Counted from the first letter of the stretch, positions 1 through 12,562 are shown. The stretch is DNA of 64,000 nt from Acanthosoma haemorrhoidale (GCA_930367205.1 OV884009.1:32993841-33057840), one strand, 5' to 3'. A program made the numbers and translations. Notes: generated from the sequence alone by a model not told the origin.

Positions 1-1335
1 AGAGACTCGTCTGACGCTTCATCCAACGGTCTGTGAACTATGAGCACTGTGTGAACTTGCCCCTGTACCAAACTTACTCCGGTCTACTCTACTCTACACA
101 ATTGACCAATAGCTCAATAACAGGTCTTATGGCTTGTCAGTGGCGTTGGGCTGTAGAGGACTGCTGTACCTGAGAACTCCATCTCATAGATTTACGGTAT
201 AGAGTTTTGTGAAATATTTTCCTTGTCTCCATTTTTTAAGGCTTATTGTCAAAAAATACATGTTTTCAATATATAATTATTACATTATTATTACTATATA
301 ATGACTTTATGAGCAAACATGTTGGAAAGATGAAAGGATTACGTCTTCTCGTATTTAAATTCATTATAAAATTTAATTGATTATTTGTCCCTTGTAAAGT
401 CGCGATGATATCTTAATTACGATAAACTTTGGCCATATTAAATTATATATCTCATGTGTATAAATAACACTAGGATTTAAAATATCCTATGAACATTAAA
501 ATTAAAATGTGTTTATTTAAACAGTGATAGATTATTGTAATCCAAGGTTAGTAAGTATTATTTTATAATTCTCAAACGATTCATATTTCAAAGTAACTCC
601 TTTGGTGCCCGTTCAAACTCTGAACAGAGAGTTAGAGAAACACCCTCTGTTCGGGGACCACCCCCTTTAGCCCGATTGAAAGACAGAAATTATTTTGTAA
701 CAGCGGCATTTGTCTTACCGTTTTGCCTTTTCAATCAGCCCCCACCTGTTTGCCTGAACTCATTATCTAGATTCAGTGGAGCGGTAGGCAGCGGGGAGGG
801 GGTGGGGGAGGTAGAGCAAAGGTGACTGGAGAGTTTAGCTGACTTAGCCCAACCGCTTAGCGGATTATTTGTCATTGAACAAGCTGTGTTTTAGCTGCTG
901 GGGATTTTTAGCTTTACCAGCTGATGACACATGAGCCATGTTGTAAATAGTGGTATCAGTAATTGTGTTATTCTCATAATAATTGTGGTGCTTTTAAGGT
1001 TTTCATTTAACTGAGGACGTAGCTCAGTTTTCGATCCAACTGACCGTTGTTTTCACTCTAAAGTATTATTCGAACAATGTCTTTGAACCGTCAATCTATA
1101 ACCCGAAATTCAACTAACCGTTATATCACTTATTTTTTTTGAATATTTTCTGTTTCAAAATCAGAAACCCTAATGTTTTCATGTGTCAGTATGTGTGCCT
1201 ATGCGTCGATCCTGGTGATTTTGACTACCACTTATCAACCCCTATCTGCTTCCCTCACTCTTTCCTCAGACGTAGCCCAGGGATCGAACCCATCCTTCCC
1301 CATCCTTGTTAGTTGTTACATAAATAATCTCCCTT
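1..1335. other. Intergenic or intronic stretch with a GC-richer island at about 600-950
   Basis: No coding frame is supported here. Positions 1-600 are mostly AT-rich unique sequence. From about 600 to 950 the base composition changes: there are G and C runs, E-box-like words (CACCTG near 747, CAGCTG near 920) and no repeat signature that matches the families elsewhere in the window. This pattern recurs in many islands of the window and could be a regulatory element, but the sequence alone does not prove it. Confidence 0.4.
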
Positions 1336-1339
1336 AAAT

Positions 1340-1705
1340 ATATATATCACTGTTCCCATCACCTATACGCTGATGACTCCCAAATATATTTATCTCCCCC
1401 CCCAACTCCGGTTTATTTCCCTACGGTTATTACAATTCGGGGAAAACTCAGGAAATATAGTTCGGCTCCGGTTTCCTTCTCAGATCCTTTGCCGAATTTA
1501 TGTATTAACTGTTAATGACGATAATATTACATTCTGTTCCAGCGTTAAAAACGTAGGGATAACCTTTGACCAAACTCCCTCCTTGAGGCAACAAATCTCC
1601 CATATTTCCCTTCAGTCAATAGTTACCTATCCTTATACTATACCATCGCTCATGCCATCTGCCCCCCCCCCCAGCCTACGCGTCAATTCCTTGTACCATA
1701 GCTCA
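1340..1705 (+). pseudogene. L2/CR1-like non-LTR retrotransposon remnant (reverse transcriptase)
   Basis: Translation gives HLYADDSQIYLS, the reverse-transcriptase catalytic box in the form usual for CR1/L2-type LINEs; YADD is at 1366-1377. Downstream, after a frame change, comes a stretch reading NVGITFDQTPSLRQQISHIS, which resembles the segment of these enzymes after the thumb (the 'LGV.FD..L.....I' block). A 112-residue frame starting at 1373 covers part of this. The rest of the element (endonuclease, fingers, 3' UTR) is not visible and the reading frame is broken, so this is a dead fragment. It is a different LINE type from the Jockey copies that dominate the window. Confidence 0.7.
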
Positions 1706-1746
1706 CTTTGACTAAGGGTGTGTGCTGTATGAGGGTATAGCGATAA

Positions 1747-2290
1747 GTCACGCATTTATAGCAGTTCACGAGGCCACTGCCGTTTCAGTCTCCGAGTAGC
1801 ATTGTAGGGATGAGAGTGGCGGAGTGCGATGACTGTATGGGGAGTAGGGTGATTGGATAGGTTACTATGGAATTTCATGAACTTTGAAAGGATCAGTTCA
1901 AGAGTGTAGGGTATATGAAGATCGTTGTGAAGGGTTTTGTTGCGGTCGTAATAAGGGGCATTTACTATTGTTCTCAGGACTTGTGATTGAAAGGAATGGA
2001 TACGCTTGATGTTTGACTTTTTTGCTGTCCCCCATAGCTCTATTCCGTATGTCAAGATTGGCCTAGGCATAACTTTGTTGATTAGTAATTTATTGAGAGA
2101 TGGGCTGTTCTTTGAAGTAGTCTGTAATATTGTCCAAAGCGTCTGTTTAGTTCTTGTCTTTTTAGCCTCGTGTCGTCAAACTCGTGGGTTCCAGTTCGAC
2201 CGTTTGTCGAGATGGAGGCCTAAGTAGAATACTTGTGGCAGAGGGTGAAGGTAATGTGGGAACATTTTGCTTCAGTAGAGGTAAGTAGAA
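1747..2290 (-). pseudogene. Jockey-A retrotransposon fragment, ORF2 C-terminus
   Basis: The minus strand reads LTYGIELWGTAKKSNIKRIH and continues through a QSQVLRTIVNAPYY block to the family's final WPRELL stop, the C-terminal region after the reverse transcriptase in Jockey-clade ORF2. Upstream (2070-2290) the match to the best copy at 24.95 kb continues through the LHLDKR region but in shifted frames. The copy stops just after the ORF2 stop codon at about 1747, so the 3' UTR found in other copies is missing; either the 3' part was deleted or a rearrangement joined it to the L2/CR1 remnant next door. Confidence 0.8.
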
Positions 2291-2410
2291 ACGAATTATG
2301 AATTTCTTCGTTGGATTTGTCTTTGGTATTCCGTGGCGTCCCTGGTCGACCAACTCAACGCCGAGTGAGGGTGGCTCTGCCCTTCCGAACATAATATTTC
2401 CTCGGTTCAT

Positions 2411-3296
2411 TCCTTTTTGAAACCATTTTCACGGACGCTTTATTTGTACAACATTTCTTTTGTTTTCAGGCCACATTTGTTAGCTTAAGAAGAACATATA
2501 TTTAAAAAAAAAAGACTAAATTTGAGAATGAGAGAGCATTGGTGTACAGCGATAAGAACAGATTGAATACTTCATTAATTTCTTATTATTAGCGTTTACA
2601 GTTAAATAACTAAACATAACTAAAACAGATAAATAATTAAACATTTTAAATTTAGAGGAAAATCGTTTTTGTAGTTTCGAGTGTTTTCTGAGAGGGGAAA
2701 TTTTTGAAATTAAAATAGTAAATGTTTATTATAAGTAGGTGTAAGTGTCATTTGTGATTTGTCGGGTATATCAGTAGTTTTAGCGATGATAGACTGAATT
2801 AGATATTCTGCATCATTGAAAGAGTTTCCACAATAAAAATAAATAATAATGTATATAATAGTATTGTAGGATTAGACAATAAACAATAAAGGGTCGTATA
2901 TCAGGAGATATAGGAAGGGTTCAATACAGTTAGAGCTCATGTTTTTGGACATTTGCTGCATCAGGGATCACAAAGGCTCATGTTTCACAGGGCGACCGGG
3001 GCCAGAGATGGAAACGTCAGATATGTCACGGCTGACATATTGTTTGGTTGCAATATTGTTTATGTATTGCCGCCAGTTATCAATCGTCAGGATCGCTTTT
3101 GAATAAGCACCGTAAGATTTAGTTAGGCCCCTGTACTAGTTATCCGACTTCCGATCCCGTTTCAAGATGACAAACTGAACGCCTGCGGTATTGACCACTA
3201 TCGACCATTTTAAATGATTTATTGCCGAGTACGACCAATGAGGATTTGTTTTAAAACTTCAGTTTGCAGCATGCTAAAATCGATTCTGACGCAATT
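2411..3296. other. AT-rich stretch without recognised features
   Basis: No supported gene or repeat family. The sequence is AT-rich, with one slightly GC-richer patch near 2,960-3,030 and no strong coding signal on either strand. Confidence 0.5.
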
Positions 3297-3575
3297 TTTT
3301 ATTAATGTTCTTTATTTGTTTATTAATTTGCACACGTGAACAACTGTGATTTCAGTGCTCATTCATACACCTTATATACAATTTCACTCCCTCAATATGC
3401 ACACACTCTCGTACCAACGTACTTACAAAAAGTCCCCCGGCCGTTTCGCATGAGGCGAGCAGAAAGAGAGCGAATGAGCCACAGACGCTCAGGACGTGAT
3501 AGGGGATGGTAGCCAGTTCCAGGACTCCATGGCATACATATCTATAAACAATAGATCGCGAGGACACCATCACTT
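3297..3575 (-). mobile_element. Jockey-C 3' UTR fragment (diverged relative of Jockey-A)
   Basis: The minus strand contains the core CCTGAGCGTCTGTGGCTC with one mismatch (around 3,463-3,500). This is the most conserved word of the Jockey-A 3' UTR, here in otherwise strongly diverged surroundings. The far 3' end shows a CTTTATT polyadenylation-type signal on the + strand near 3,310. There is no coding part. The 73-residue minus frame across it is UTR, not a gene. Confidence 0.55.
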
Positions 3576-5442
3576 TACGTGACGAAGTGGATTGTAGGTA
3601 TGAGTGCTAATGAGCAGTTGACGACATGATCTGGATAACTTTTCATTCAATACATAAATCTTGAGGTAAAAATATCAATCACGGTCCATTTAGATCATTG
3701 TGAAGGGGTGAGTGATCTAAAAGAGAGTGTTAAGCTTTGAGGGCTTCGGATTGGAAAGTTTGATGTTCAAATATTGACTGTACCCCTCATTTCTAATCGG
3801 TTTGTCCTAATTGCAACGATTATGACAAAATAAAAAATTCATATTGTTAATCGAAACGAAAAAACCATTAATTCAAACCCTACTCAACAGTGATATTTAT
3901 TAGTGATATAGTGATACTCAATTTTGTTAAGGCCTAGTAATTAATTAATAGCACTTAATTATTTGCAGGAGGATTCTCCATTCCGTTGGATTATCAAGGG
4001 AAAAATCCATGTAAAACCTCAGTCAATGCATAATTTGAAAAGTAGCAGCCCGGCATGGTTGTCACACGAGACATCTAAGAAACAGTACAAAACGAAAAAA
4101 AATCGTCGAGGGAGGGGAATGTCAAAAATAACTCGTGAAAAAGGTTAAAAGAATCTATAAAAATTACTTATAAAAATTTGTCCAATTTTACGTATTTTCC
4201 AACGCAAGTATTGTATTCAACAAAACGTAATGACCATATAACTTCTTCCAAAAGTTTTGTTATAACTGTTATTTTTGAAAAACCGAACAAGAAAAAGTTT
4301 TAGAAAACACCTGATTGACTTTATGTCGATCGACAGATGATTTTTTCTAAGTAGTAGACCCTTTTTTTTGTTGTAAAAGTCCTCGTTTTCTTATAACGGC
4401 ATGTATAAGCAAAATATTAACAATTATTAATAAATAATATTCGGAGCTAACACTCTTTCATATTCTAACACAAAAGAGACCTGTATTTAAAATTACACTA
4501 CGTGAGAAAAATTTTTCAAAAAGATTCTCTATGGGCATTTTATTATTATTTATTTCCATGTTAGATAGAAGTGTCTTTTGTATTGCAATTTGTGCATATC
4601 ATGGGAATTTACCATTTCGATATGCAATGGTAGAAGAAAACGAACAAATATTTTGAAAAATTGTGCCGTTCACACTCTTGAAGATGCCTGAATAACCGAA
4701 ATGCTGACTGAAATAAAAATAAATAATTGAAGAGACTCTAACACAGCTTGATTATTATTTGTTATATGTACTCTAGTAAGGCAAATAAGACAGTAACATA
4801 ACCGGAAAAGTATGACCTCCTGATTCAAAATCTAGGCACTATGTTGATTTTCCATTTAGTTTATGTCGACTATAAACACATTTTAAAAAGGCCACTGAGC
4901 TTTGCATCTACGAGTACATGTAATTTTTAATACTAATCTCTTTTAACGCTTCGAGCTGATAAATCTGGCCCCCACGCTGTCCCTACGAGCGGATGATATC
5001 GCTGGCTTCATCCTGAGATAAAGCTCGGGATAAGGGACCAGGTGGTGGGCAACCAGTGAGAGGATGTTTGAGCCACCTCAGTTAGTCAGGAAGTGACTAA
5101 TAAAAGCATAAACCATTTCCCACCATGGTGTACCAGAGCACACTGTGGCCTTATCAGCAATGTTATATATAAAGAAATAAGGATAAATCTCGCATGCCCT
5201 AGAGAGTACACAAACTAAACTCTAATGCACGTAAAAAGAGGAATCTTCCCTTCGATTTTTTTTTCTATGCTTTCTTTTTGTTTTTTGTTACCACTTTTTT
5301 TTTTTAATAATTTATGGCCCGTTTTGATCTGATAGTAGAAGGGAAGTTTCTTATTATTCATTTTTTTTATTACAATACAGTTCTCAGGGCCTCGGTAATA
5401 CAGGATAGATCTGAGAATCGATCCATACTTAAAAAGTGCGTG
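3576..5442. other. AT-rich stretch without recognised genes
   Basis: No feature can be supported. A 61-residue lysine/arginine-rich frame at 3,963-4,148 has no recognisable domain and is probably chance. Around 4,960-5,110 there is a short GC-richer patch containing cctgagataaagctcggga-type sequence without a recognisable identity. Confidence 0.45.
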
Positions 5443-6060
5443 AAAAAATCTTTATTAGAAAAATTTTGCTTATACTGCATACCTTGGAATGTAAGAATTA
5501 ATTCATAATCATGTACGATTTCCATCCCTACAATATACACATACGCTCCCAAGGAAATTTCCTCAGCAAGCTGGCGGAAGGGTCGGAAGTAGCGGACCCT
5601 ACTCTTCCTCCGGCCATTACGCTATAAGGCGAATACCAGAGAGAAGGCAAGAGAGAGCTACAGACGCTCAGAACATGAGTGGGGATTATAGAAAGTCAGT
5701 ACCCCCAGGAACGTTTTAAGTGGCGATGAGTACTTTATGGATGGGTGTTACAGGACAAAACTTGACAAGAGGATTTGAATGAGGGAATAGGTGTTAGTAG
5801 AATTTGGAAAATCTTAAGGTCAAGGACGGTTGGAACACGGATATCTCTGTGAAGGGACGAGTTTGTAATGTAAAAGGGTACGTTGACTACAGTTTGTGGA
5901 TTGTTTTATGTTCGAAGATTAGGTCCCCATAGTTCTGTTCCGTAAGTCCAAATTTGTTTTAGCAACTGTTTTTCTCTGCGCAGTTAGTTTTCTACTCTGA
6001 GGTCAGTGTTTATGTCATGTAGTCTTAACAGTCCAAGGCGTCTGTTCAATGAAACTATGT
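5443..6060 (-). pseudogene. Jockey-C retrotransposon, 5'-truncated and degenerate
   Basis: The minus strand encodes broken blocks recognisable against Jockey-A: LNRRLGLLRLHD, then IWTYGTELWGPN, then VVNVPFYITNSSLHRDIRVP, separated by stops and frame changes. This is the ORF2 C-terminus. It is followed by a 3' UTR carrying the TGAGCGTCTGTAGCTC core (around 5,655-5,680) and by a 3' end with CTTTATTAG on the + strand near 5,450. Residue identity to Jockey-A is low while the UTR core is nearly unchanged, so this is an older or sister subfamily, not a recent copy. Confidence 0.75.
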
Positions 6061-7246
6061 TGTGTGTGAGGGGTCAATATAAAAAGTGGAGAACTTAAAT
6101 TTACACTGTGTTAAAATTTTGACTACTTTCAAGAAATCTAAAATGATATTATTTACACTTAGAAAGGACATGATTACAAACATACCTCAAAACTTTCGTT
6201 GATAAAAATATTATAGTATATGGGTATTTGGCCTCTTAATAAGGGAAAATAAGTATCTATCAGCTATATCATACCTAAAATAGCCAAATAGTCATGGATA
6301 TTTCATAAAGGAAAAAAAGTCTGATGAAGAAGTATACACTTGGTTTGCTGGCATCATAGTGTTCCTCAGTTATATAATGCTAATATTATATACAATGCTA
6401 AAAGCAGAAGGGGTTGAGCAGAACTGTATACCTGCCTCGTGACTTCATGGAAGTCACTGATATTTTTTAGTAAGCAACCCCATTCCTTCCAATACCTTCA
6501 TCCCAATTCCTAGAACTTCTCTTATACACATATGTCTCAGCTTTAGCCCCAGTCCACACTCGTCCCTAAACATCCCAACTAGAATGTAGTAACTTAACTC
6601 TTAATATTTGTATATACCAGTGTTTTGCTTGTACTTCATAATAAAGCTATTCTTTCTTTTCTTTTAAAAGACTCTCCTCTAAAAAGCTTATTTAACTCTC
6701 GAAAACTATAACAAAGCTGGAAATGATACTGGACTCAAACTAATGAACTCAAAAAAGCTGACAAAATGGATAGTCATGTTAATAAATGGAATTGATCATG
6801 TCATGTAATTGGTTCCGCTAATGTCGAATTATTTTCCGATGATGTAGCCGGTGAGAATCCCCTTAGAACATACTCACAGAGTTCTGGGAGACTCGTCAAA
6901 GCCAATTATAGAGACGCCCCTTCAGAAAGAGATACACCATAAAGAAGTCTACAACCAAGGCTCCTACTGATCACGTCCGTAAAAGAATAATATTGGTTCG
7001 CTGAATACCGAAAAGTCATATTTGAAGCTAAAAAGCCAAACTATGTCGATGCTGAGAAAAAAGTCCATTTATGAGAATTCGTGGACTGAAAAAAGTTGCA
7101 CAGTAGGTAAAGAATGAAACATGGTACTTGGTCTATGGTAAGGCACAATTCCAAAACAAACCCGATAAATTCTTTGAAGTTGGGATCGTCCACAAATAGT
7201 GATGTCCAACGTTAGCTCAATCAGCATCAAAATTCTTTTCTTCCTA
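6061..7246. other. AT-rich stretch without recognised features
   Basis: No gene or repeat can be supported. One AATAAAGC word near 6,640 is followed by a T-rich run and could be the degraded tail of an old retroelement, but no coding part is seen. Confidence 0.4.
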
Positions 7247-7475
7247 CTTTTTTTTTTTAATAACTTTATGATGAAATTACAATCTGCTTCATTGGGGAAT
7301 AAGTAATTGTTATAAATGATCTCATTCATGTTTACAATTTTCATTTACTAGCTCATTCATACAGTATTTACAAACAGGCCAGAGACCTCCCAAATCCACA
7401 TGTTTGTCTTCTCCCTCGGGTGCGAAGGAGGAAGCGGAGTCCTGAGACGTCTACCACGCTCCTCCGCCAGCCGCG
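7247..7475 (-). mobile_element. Jockey-A 3' UTR with poly(A) tail
   Basis: The element runs on the minus strand and ends in a poly(T) block at 7,247-7,258 (its poly(A) tail). Next come the family's 3'-end words (ATTACAATCTGCNTCATTGG, TCATTCAT, ATATTTACA equivalents) and the GC-rich UTR with AAATCCACATG and GGAAGCGGAGTC. Truncation is at about 7,475 within the GC-rich UTR, so only about 230 bp remain. The 91- and 80-residue minus frames nearby are not genes. Confidence 0.85.
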
Positions 7476-8456
7476 TATTTGTACTAAATTTGTATTTTAA
7501 AAGTGTAATGCTTGTTATTTAAAAATAAAAATTTGAAATCCATAGCTGACGTCTCAGGTAAGTTCGACTGGAGGTGCAAGTGTACTATTCTTTTAAATTC
7601 ACGGGACTTAGTCAATCCCAACCAGGCCCTTCCCCAAAGAAAAAACTCTGGCGTTAGGCGTGAATCGAAGATGTAATCCATAATTATTGTACTTATTCCA
7701 TTGAACCATTGAATAAATGCATACAAGAGCTTCTACAGCTGGCTGTAACAGGTTGAGACAAACCCTATCGAGCTGTGGGATGAGAGGAGAGGGGCTCTAA
7801 TCTATAGTTATTGTTCACGATCAGTCAGACAGATCAGAGACAGGCCGAGCTGGTTAAATTATTCTTACACTCCTGAAGAGCTGTTTTAATATATTTTTTG
7901 TTGCTATAACAGGCAATTGAGGGACGGATACGAAACAGCGCCAGACAATAATTGGAATCTGTAATCGATATGTCAGTCAGTCAGTCCCCTGTCAAATATA
8001 ACCTTTAATTAGAAAGGCTTGAAGAAGCGAACGTGGCCTGGGAGGACCGGCCACTCTACTTGCTCCTCACAGGGCAACTTACTTTTTTCCGGCCTTACCT
8101 GGTCCGAAATTAATATGCGGGGGGGATCTGACGATCAGAAGAAGTTCGGTGTGCCTGGGGCCGTTCACAACTTGCTACAGAAATAATATAACCACTACTA
8201 TTCACCTGGCACCTTGTGATATTAATAATAAAATGTACTCTATATAAAAAATATTAAATAGCTGTTTTACAAAAATAAATGATTATAAAACGTTTACTGA
8301 AAAGTTTCTTTTTTATCATGGTTTAAAATATCTTTTATGTGTCATATTATAATAAAGCAGAATAGAAAGAAAAATTATTCAGGGACAATGTCTGTAATGT
8401 TCAGATGACAAATTAAAGTCTAGCAAAAAAAGGACAATTTAAAATTGTCTATATAC
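7476..8456. other. GC-richer island (about 7,730-8,200), possible regulatory sequence
   Basis: No coding frame is supported. From 7,730 to 8,200 the sequence is richer in G and C than its flanks and dense in transcription-factor-like words: CAGCTGG, CAGGCAATTGAGG, AATCGATATGTCAGTCAG and CCTTTAATTAG. No match to the repeat families of this window is seen. I infer a cis-regulatory candidate; cross-species conservation would decide. Confidence 0.35.
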
Positions 8457-8541
8457 AACAACTTTATTACGGCAAAATTACAATCTGCCTCATTGGGCAA
8501 TACGTAATTGTGATAAATGATCTCATTCACATTTACAATGA
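8457..8541 (-). mobile_element. Jockey-A, extreme 3' end only
   Basis: About 85 bp match the last part of Jockey-A in minus orientation (AACTTTATTACGGCAAAATT, CAATCTGCCTCATTGGGCAA and GATCTCATTCA words). The rest of the element is absent, as expected from early abortion of target-primed reverse transcription. Confidence 0.8.
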
Positions 8542-10290
8542 CGATGTAAAATAAAGTGAAAACCCCTATAATAAAAAATAATAATTACAAAATAAAAGAA
8601 TGTTTATTTTGGTAAATACAGTCATATATGGATCCACGCACAATAATTAGTGCCACTCAAAACATTTTTAAAATTATTTTTTCGTTGTTAAGCTTGACTT
8701 GAGAAATGTTCCAAGCTAGCGGGTTATTTTTATGTTTAGTTTTGTCCTTATTGTACCGAATTGATTTTTTTCATCAAACCTTCTATAGAAGTGCATTTAT
8801 ATTTTTGTAAAGAAAATTACCAGAAACGACTCTTCTAAAAATTGAGATATTAACAATCAGCAAGTGATGTATAAATGATTCCTTACGGGGGGGGGGGGGC
8901 GCCCACGGCGTTTTTGATTATTGGCAGCGTTTCCCCTGCCTCTTTCATACCTACGGAGCGGAAACGATCCAAGCCATCTCTTTCCTGTCCACGCATTAGC
9001 CGTCGAAATGAACACACGGCTCTCCGTATCTCAAAGGATCGTGTATTCCATGGGTCCGGGTCCGATGAGGGGTAATAATTTAATATTCCGGATCCCAGAA
9101 CCCACAAAAGGAATCCGGCGCTGACATAAAACACTTTGACGATTTCAACATATGATTAGTTCTTTTTAGTTTTCTTTAGTTTTTTTTTGTTGTTGCTCTC
9201 TTTTGTCTCTTCTACGTCTTGACTTTATACGATCGTTTTTTATCCGTTCTGTTAGTAAAATATTCCGGACATTAATGATGAACAGATAATAAACTAGTCT
9301 GAATATTTCCGGTTTTTTAATTTTCACATTCCCTAGTTATGATGAAGGTTTTTCGCCCCCTTTCCTCTCTATCACAATCCAACTGACGAAACGTCCAGCA
9401 ATTTACATCTGCTTACAAGTTACATTCACAACATTTTGAGATTACTCAGTAGCCATTTTTTCAAAACCAATCATAAACTTGATTGTAATGACACTTTGAA
9501 TGAATGAAAAAAAAAATACTACCAATTTTCTGGTATTCTTTCTTGAATTTAGGGCTTGTTGCTGTCGTATCAGTTTAAAATTTCAAAGGCTGCTTGCTAA
9601 CCAGTTTTGCACGACTTAATTCATCTAGGTGGATGTCAGATTTTTATTACCAGCGGGCTTCGTCAGAGCTGAACCGCGCATCTGAAACCCTTTGCGGGCG
9701 TGGAACCCACCTTTACGGCCTCATAAATGCATTGTTTTATACGGGGAAAGCAGGATTCTGAGCATGTAGTATAAGCGTTTATTGAGCACTGTAGGAAGCG
9801 CTCGAGTTACAGAGGGGGGGGGGGCGGTATAATGTTATGTTTGTGAGTGGTCTAGGACGGCCCCGGAATAAGAAGCAGGCACATCAATGATGTGATGCCG
9901 TATCAACTAAACCCGAGCTAGAGTTTCACCTTAACATACTCTTGCCATCGTCACCTCCTTAGAAATTCTTTGTGCGAGAGGGCCTGAGAGAGATGCCAGG
10001 CATTTCTCCACGCTGTCATGGAGACATATAACATTCCAGATGGATCTGTAGCAAGTTTTTTTTTTATTTATGACGCACGCCTCGCTTTTGCCTTCAGAGG
10101 ATTCAACTCCTGTAGCCGATAACTCATTTTGAGGAGATGTTTTTGAGTGTTACGTGCGCATTTCTAAGAAGGCAAAGAATCTTTGACTACTTTATATTTC
10201 GTGAAAAAATTACCAGCTCATCTAAAGATCAATATTTATGATTGATACTCACTCATTTTTTTTACTTTTTGGACTGACATTGATATTGAC
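8542..10290. other. Non-coding stretch with two GC-rich islands (8,880-9,130 and 9,640-10,020)
   Basis: Island 1 starts with a run of 13 G at about 8,887. It is open in three frames for 60-83 codons, which is typical of GC-rich DNA and not of coding, since none resembles a protein. Island 2 contains GCCTCATAAATGCATTG (a Cdx/Abd-B-like TCATAAA), a second G run near 9,816 and a CACCTCC patch. Neither matches the repeats here. Both are candidates for conserved non-coding elements. Confidence 0.35.
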
Positions 10291-10498
10291 ATCAACTTTA
10301 TTATGATAAAATTACAATCTGCCTCATTGGCAATAAGTAATTGTGATAAATGATCTTGTGAAGAAGGAGGCGGAGTCTTGGGAAGTCCCCCCTCCATCGT
10401 CCGCGTCATTGGATAAGAGCCAGCGGAGGCTGGCCAAGAGCGCGAGAGCCACAGACGCCAGGCCATGATTGGAGAAACTGGCCATTGCCAGGACCTCA
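10291..10498 (-). mobile_element. Jockey-A 3' UTR fragment
   Basis: Minus-strand copy of the family 3' end: CAACTTTATTATGATAAAAT at 10,293, then CAATCTGCCTCATTGGCAAT, then the GC-rich UTR with the inverse of CTGGCGTCTGTGGCTCTCGC and CTGGCAATGGCCAGTTTCTC. About 60-80 bp between the 3' end and the GC-rich part are deleted relative to the 25.0-kb copy. The two minus frames of 65 and 76 residues over it are UTR. Confidence 0.85.
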
Positions 10499-10509
10499 GC
10501 TGTTGGACT

Positions 10510-10858
10510 GACTATGAGCAATATTTTAATTCATAAAAAGTTAGCTAGAAAAGAATTTCATTTGCAAAATTATACACAAGCAACAATTTTGAAAAAACAA
10601 AAGACACAGTTAGGAATAAACTGTATCCTTTGCAATCAAAATTTGTTGTATAAATACAATTTAGATCACCGATTGTATGAAAAAAGTGGTGAGGCCATTG
10701 AACCTCGTATAAACTTGTTATTTGACTTCTGTACTGACACACAGGCTTATTTGTTAAAAAAATGTTTATTTCCCAAAATAGGTACTGTATTCCGAAACCC
10801 AATTACGCATACGAATGCTGCAAATTTGATGCTGAAACATACTAACGTTTCGTTCTAA
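10510..10858 (+). CDS. Uncharacterised open frame of doubtful status
   Basis: A 129-codon frame begins in the flanking Jockey-A UTR (ATG at 10,469); only the part from about 10,510 lies in non-repeat sequence. It contains a CILCNQNLLYKYNLDHRLYE segment with two cysteines and a histidine, but I recognise no family. No splice site, promoter or codon preference favours it. Either a decayed piece of an unrecognised element or chance; the start is clearly not a natural one because it sits inside a retroelement tail. Confidence 0.15.
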
Positions 10859-12140
10859 AAAGCCTTAATAGGTACATTACCTGTACAAAATACGTCTGCT
10901 TGAAGTGGTACATGATGATGTGCGACTCGTCAAAATATGAACTAACAGCGATCCCTTTCAAAGTGGACAAAGTCTTTGACGCTAATGGCCCATCAGGGAT
11001 CACGTCAGCTGTCAAAATTAATGGCTTGCCAAAAAACAGATGGCGAGAAGCTTGAAAATTATGTTAATACTGTAATAATTTGTCAGTGACCGTTGATGTA
11101 AATGGCAGTCGAAATTGAATTATTATAATCTCAAAGTGTTCAAACAAAGTAGCCCATTATGGAGAAAACACGATTAAAATCATTTTTCTCCATACTATGA
11201 AGCTGTAAAAAGTTTAATTATATGTTGATTTTTAAAAAGATACCTGGATAAAAGTTTTTACGATTTTTTTTTTTTTTTTAATATCACTTTGAAATGCTAA
11301 TCTTTAGTTTTCTAGTGGTCTAGCCCCGAACTTTATATATAACCAGGTTAATTATGTTTTCTCTTTAATTTGTTTTCAGATTGAGTACATTATTTTTATA
11401 CATATAAGAGGCTTTTCAATAACTCGTATGCATTTAAACAAGTTTTATTTATGATCAGAGAAATTCATTATTAAAACATACATTGTTTATGATTTCTACT
11501 GCGCTGAACTGATTTTTTGATTTTTTTCTTGATTTTTTTCAAGCGTGGTAGTTCCTTGCTGTGGTATAGTGTTAGTCTTGATCTGGCTTGGATTATGGAA
11601 ATTCATATTTGCATACATAAACTTTTTATTTATCCAACATTTACATAATTTTGGTTTTATTTTTTATTAGATTTATTTCTCCTATTCCAAACGTACCTCT
11701 GAGCCTTCAATGCTTGAATCTAGCCTATTTCAACTTTTGTGAATAGTTATGCGCCAACGGCTTAGGTAAAGTGCAGAATTTGACCACATCAAGCGAAATT
11801 ACGCTAGAAAGTTAGCTTATTCTTTGATTCTCCATTATTTATCTTCTATGTGCAAGGTGTTTCGCCTTTTGAGTTTAAATTAGCTTTCTTCTCGTTTAGT
11901 AACGAATTGATTGGTATACAAATAATACTAACACATGAAAAACCCTTCAAAAAAAAAGGCTACATTCAGTATGTAATATTTAGCAGTATTAACAAAAATG
12001 TATACGTCAATTTGTAGCATAACTGTCCTAAAATTATAAGTAATCATTTTAAACCTATTAACCTTTAAATTTAAATTTTTACTTATATGTACGTATATAT
12101 ATATAGTATCTTATATAGCATAAATACATATATATGTATA
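10859..12140. other. AT-rich stretch without genes
   Basis: Very AT-rich with poly(T) runs (for example near 11,266) and a TA-rich simple repeat at about 12,095-12,140 directly before the mariner derivative. Nothing coding can be supported. Confidence 0.5.
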
Positions 12141-12250
12141 CACAGATGGTCTGAAAAGTTTCCGACCTCAACATGAAGATGATAATAAAATAAATAAAAG
12201 CTAGTGAAATAAAAGCTTTGTTAGGTCGGAAACTTTTCAGACCACCCTCT
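12141..12250. mobile_element. Mariner-derived MITE, 110 bp
   Basis: The left end reads CACAGATGGTCTGAAAAG and the right end is the inverse of AGAGGGTGGTCTGAAAAG, so the two match over most of a roughly 28-bp terminal inverted repeat that continues into TTTCCGACCT. Both sides are flanked by TA (12,139-12,140 and 12,251-12,252), the mariner/Tc1 target. The inner 50 bp resemble the first bases after the left repeat of the longer copy at 18.85 kb (TCAACATGAAGAT, then AATAAAAGCTNGTGAA). It is therefore an internally deleted, non-autonomous relative of that copy with no coding capacity. Confidence 0.9.
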
Positions 12251-12562
12251 TATTTGTTAAACCACTTTATCACTTAAAATCACCTTTTGAGCAAGCAATA
12301 AGATGCAGATAGCTGAAATATTGACAGTAAGTATTACTTATAGTATTGGAGTTGTCTCAAACTCCATCAAAAAAATATTTAATATTAGTTATCAAAAGTT
12401 TCATGTTTTGGAGAGCCTTTGAATTTTCTTCCGTTATTGTCTTAATTGTGCCGTCGTTAAATAGTATCAACCATCAATACGTCTCTCCTTAGAGATTGAA
12501 GCGAAAATGGGCCTATTAACTCCAAATAGATAGTATCTGGGAGTTACTAGTAACTTTTTTCA

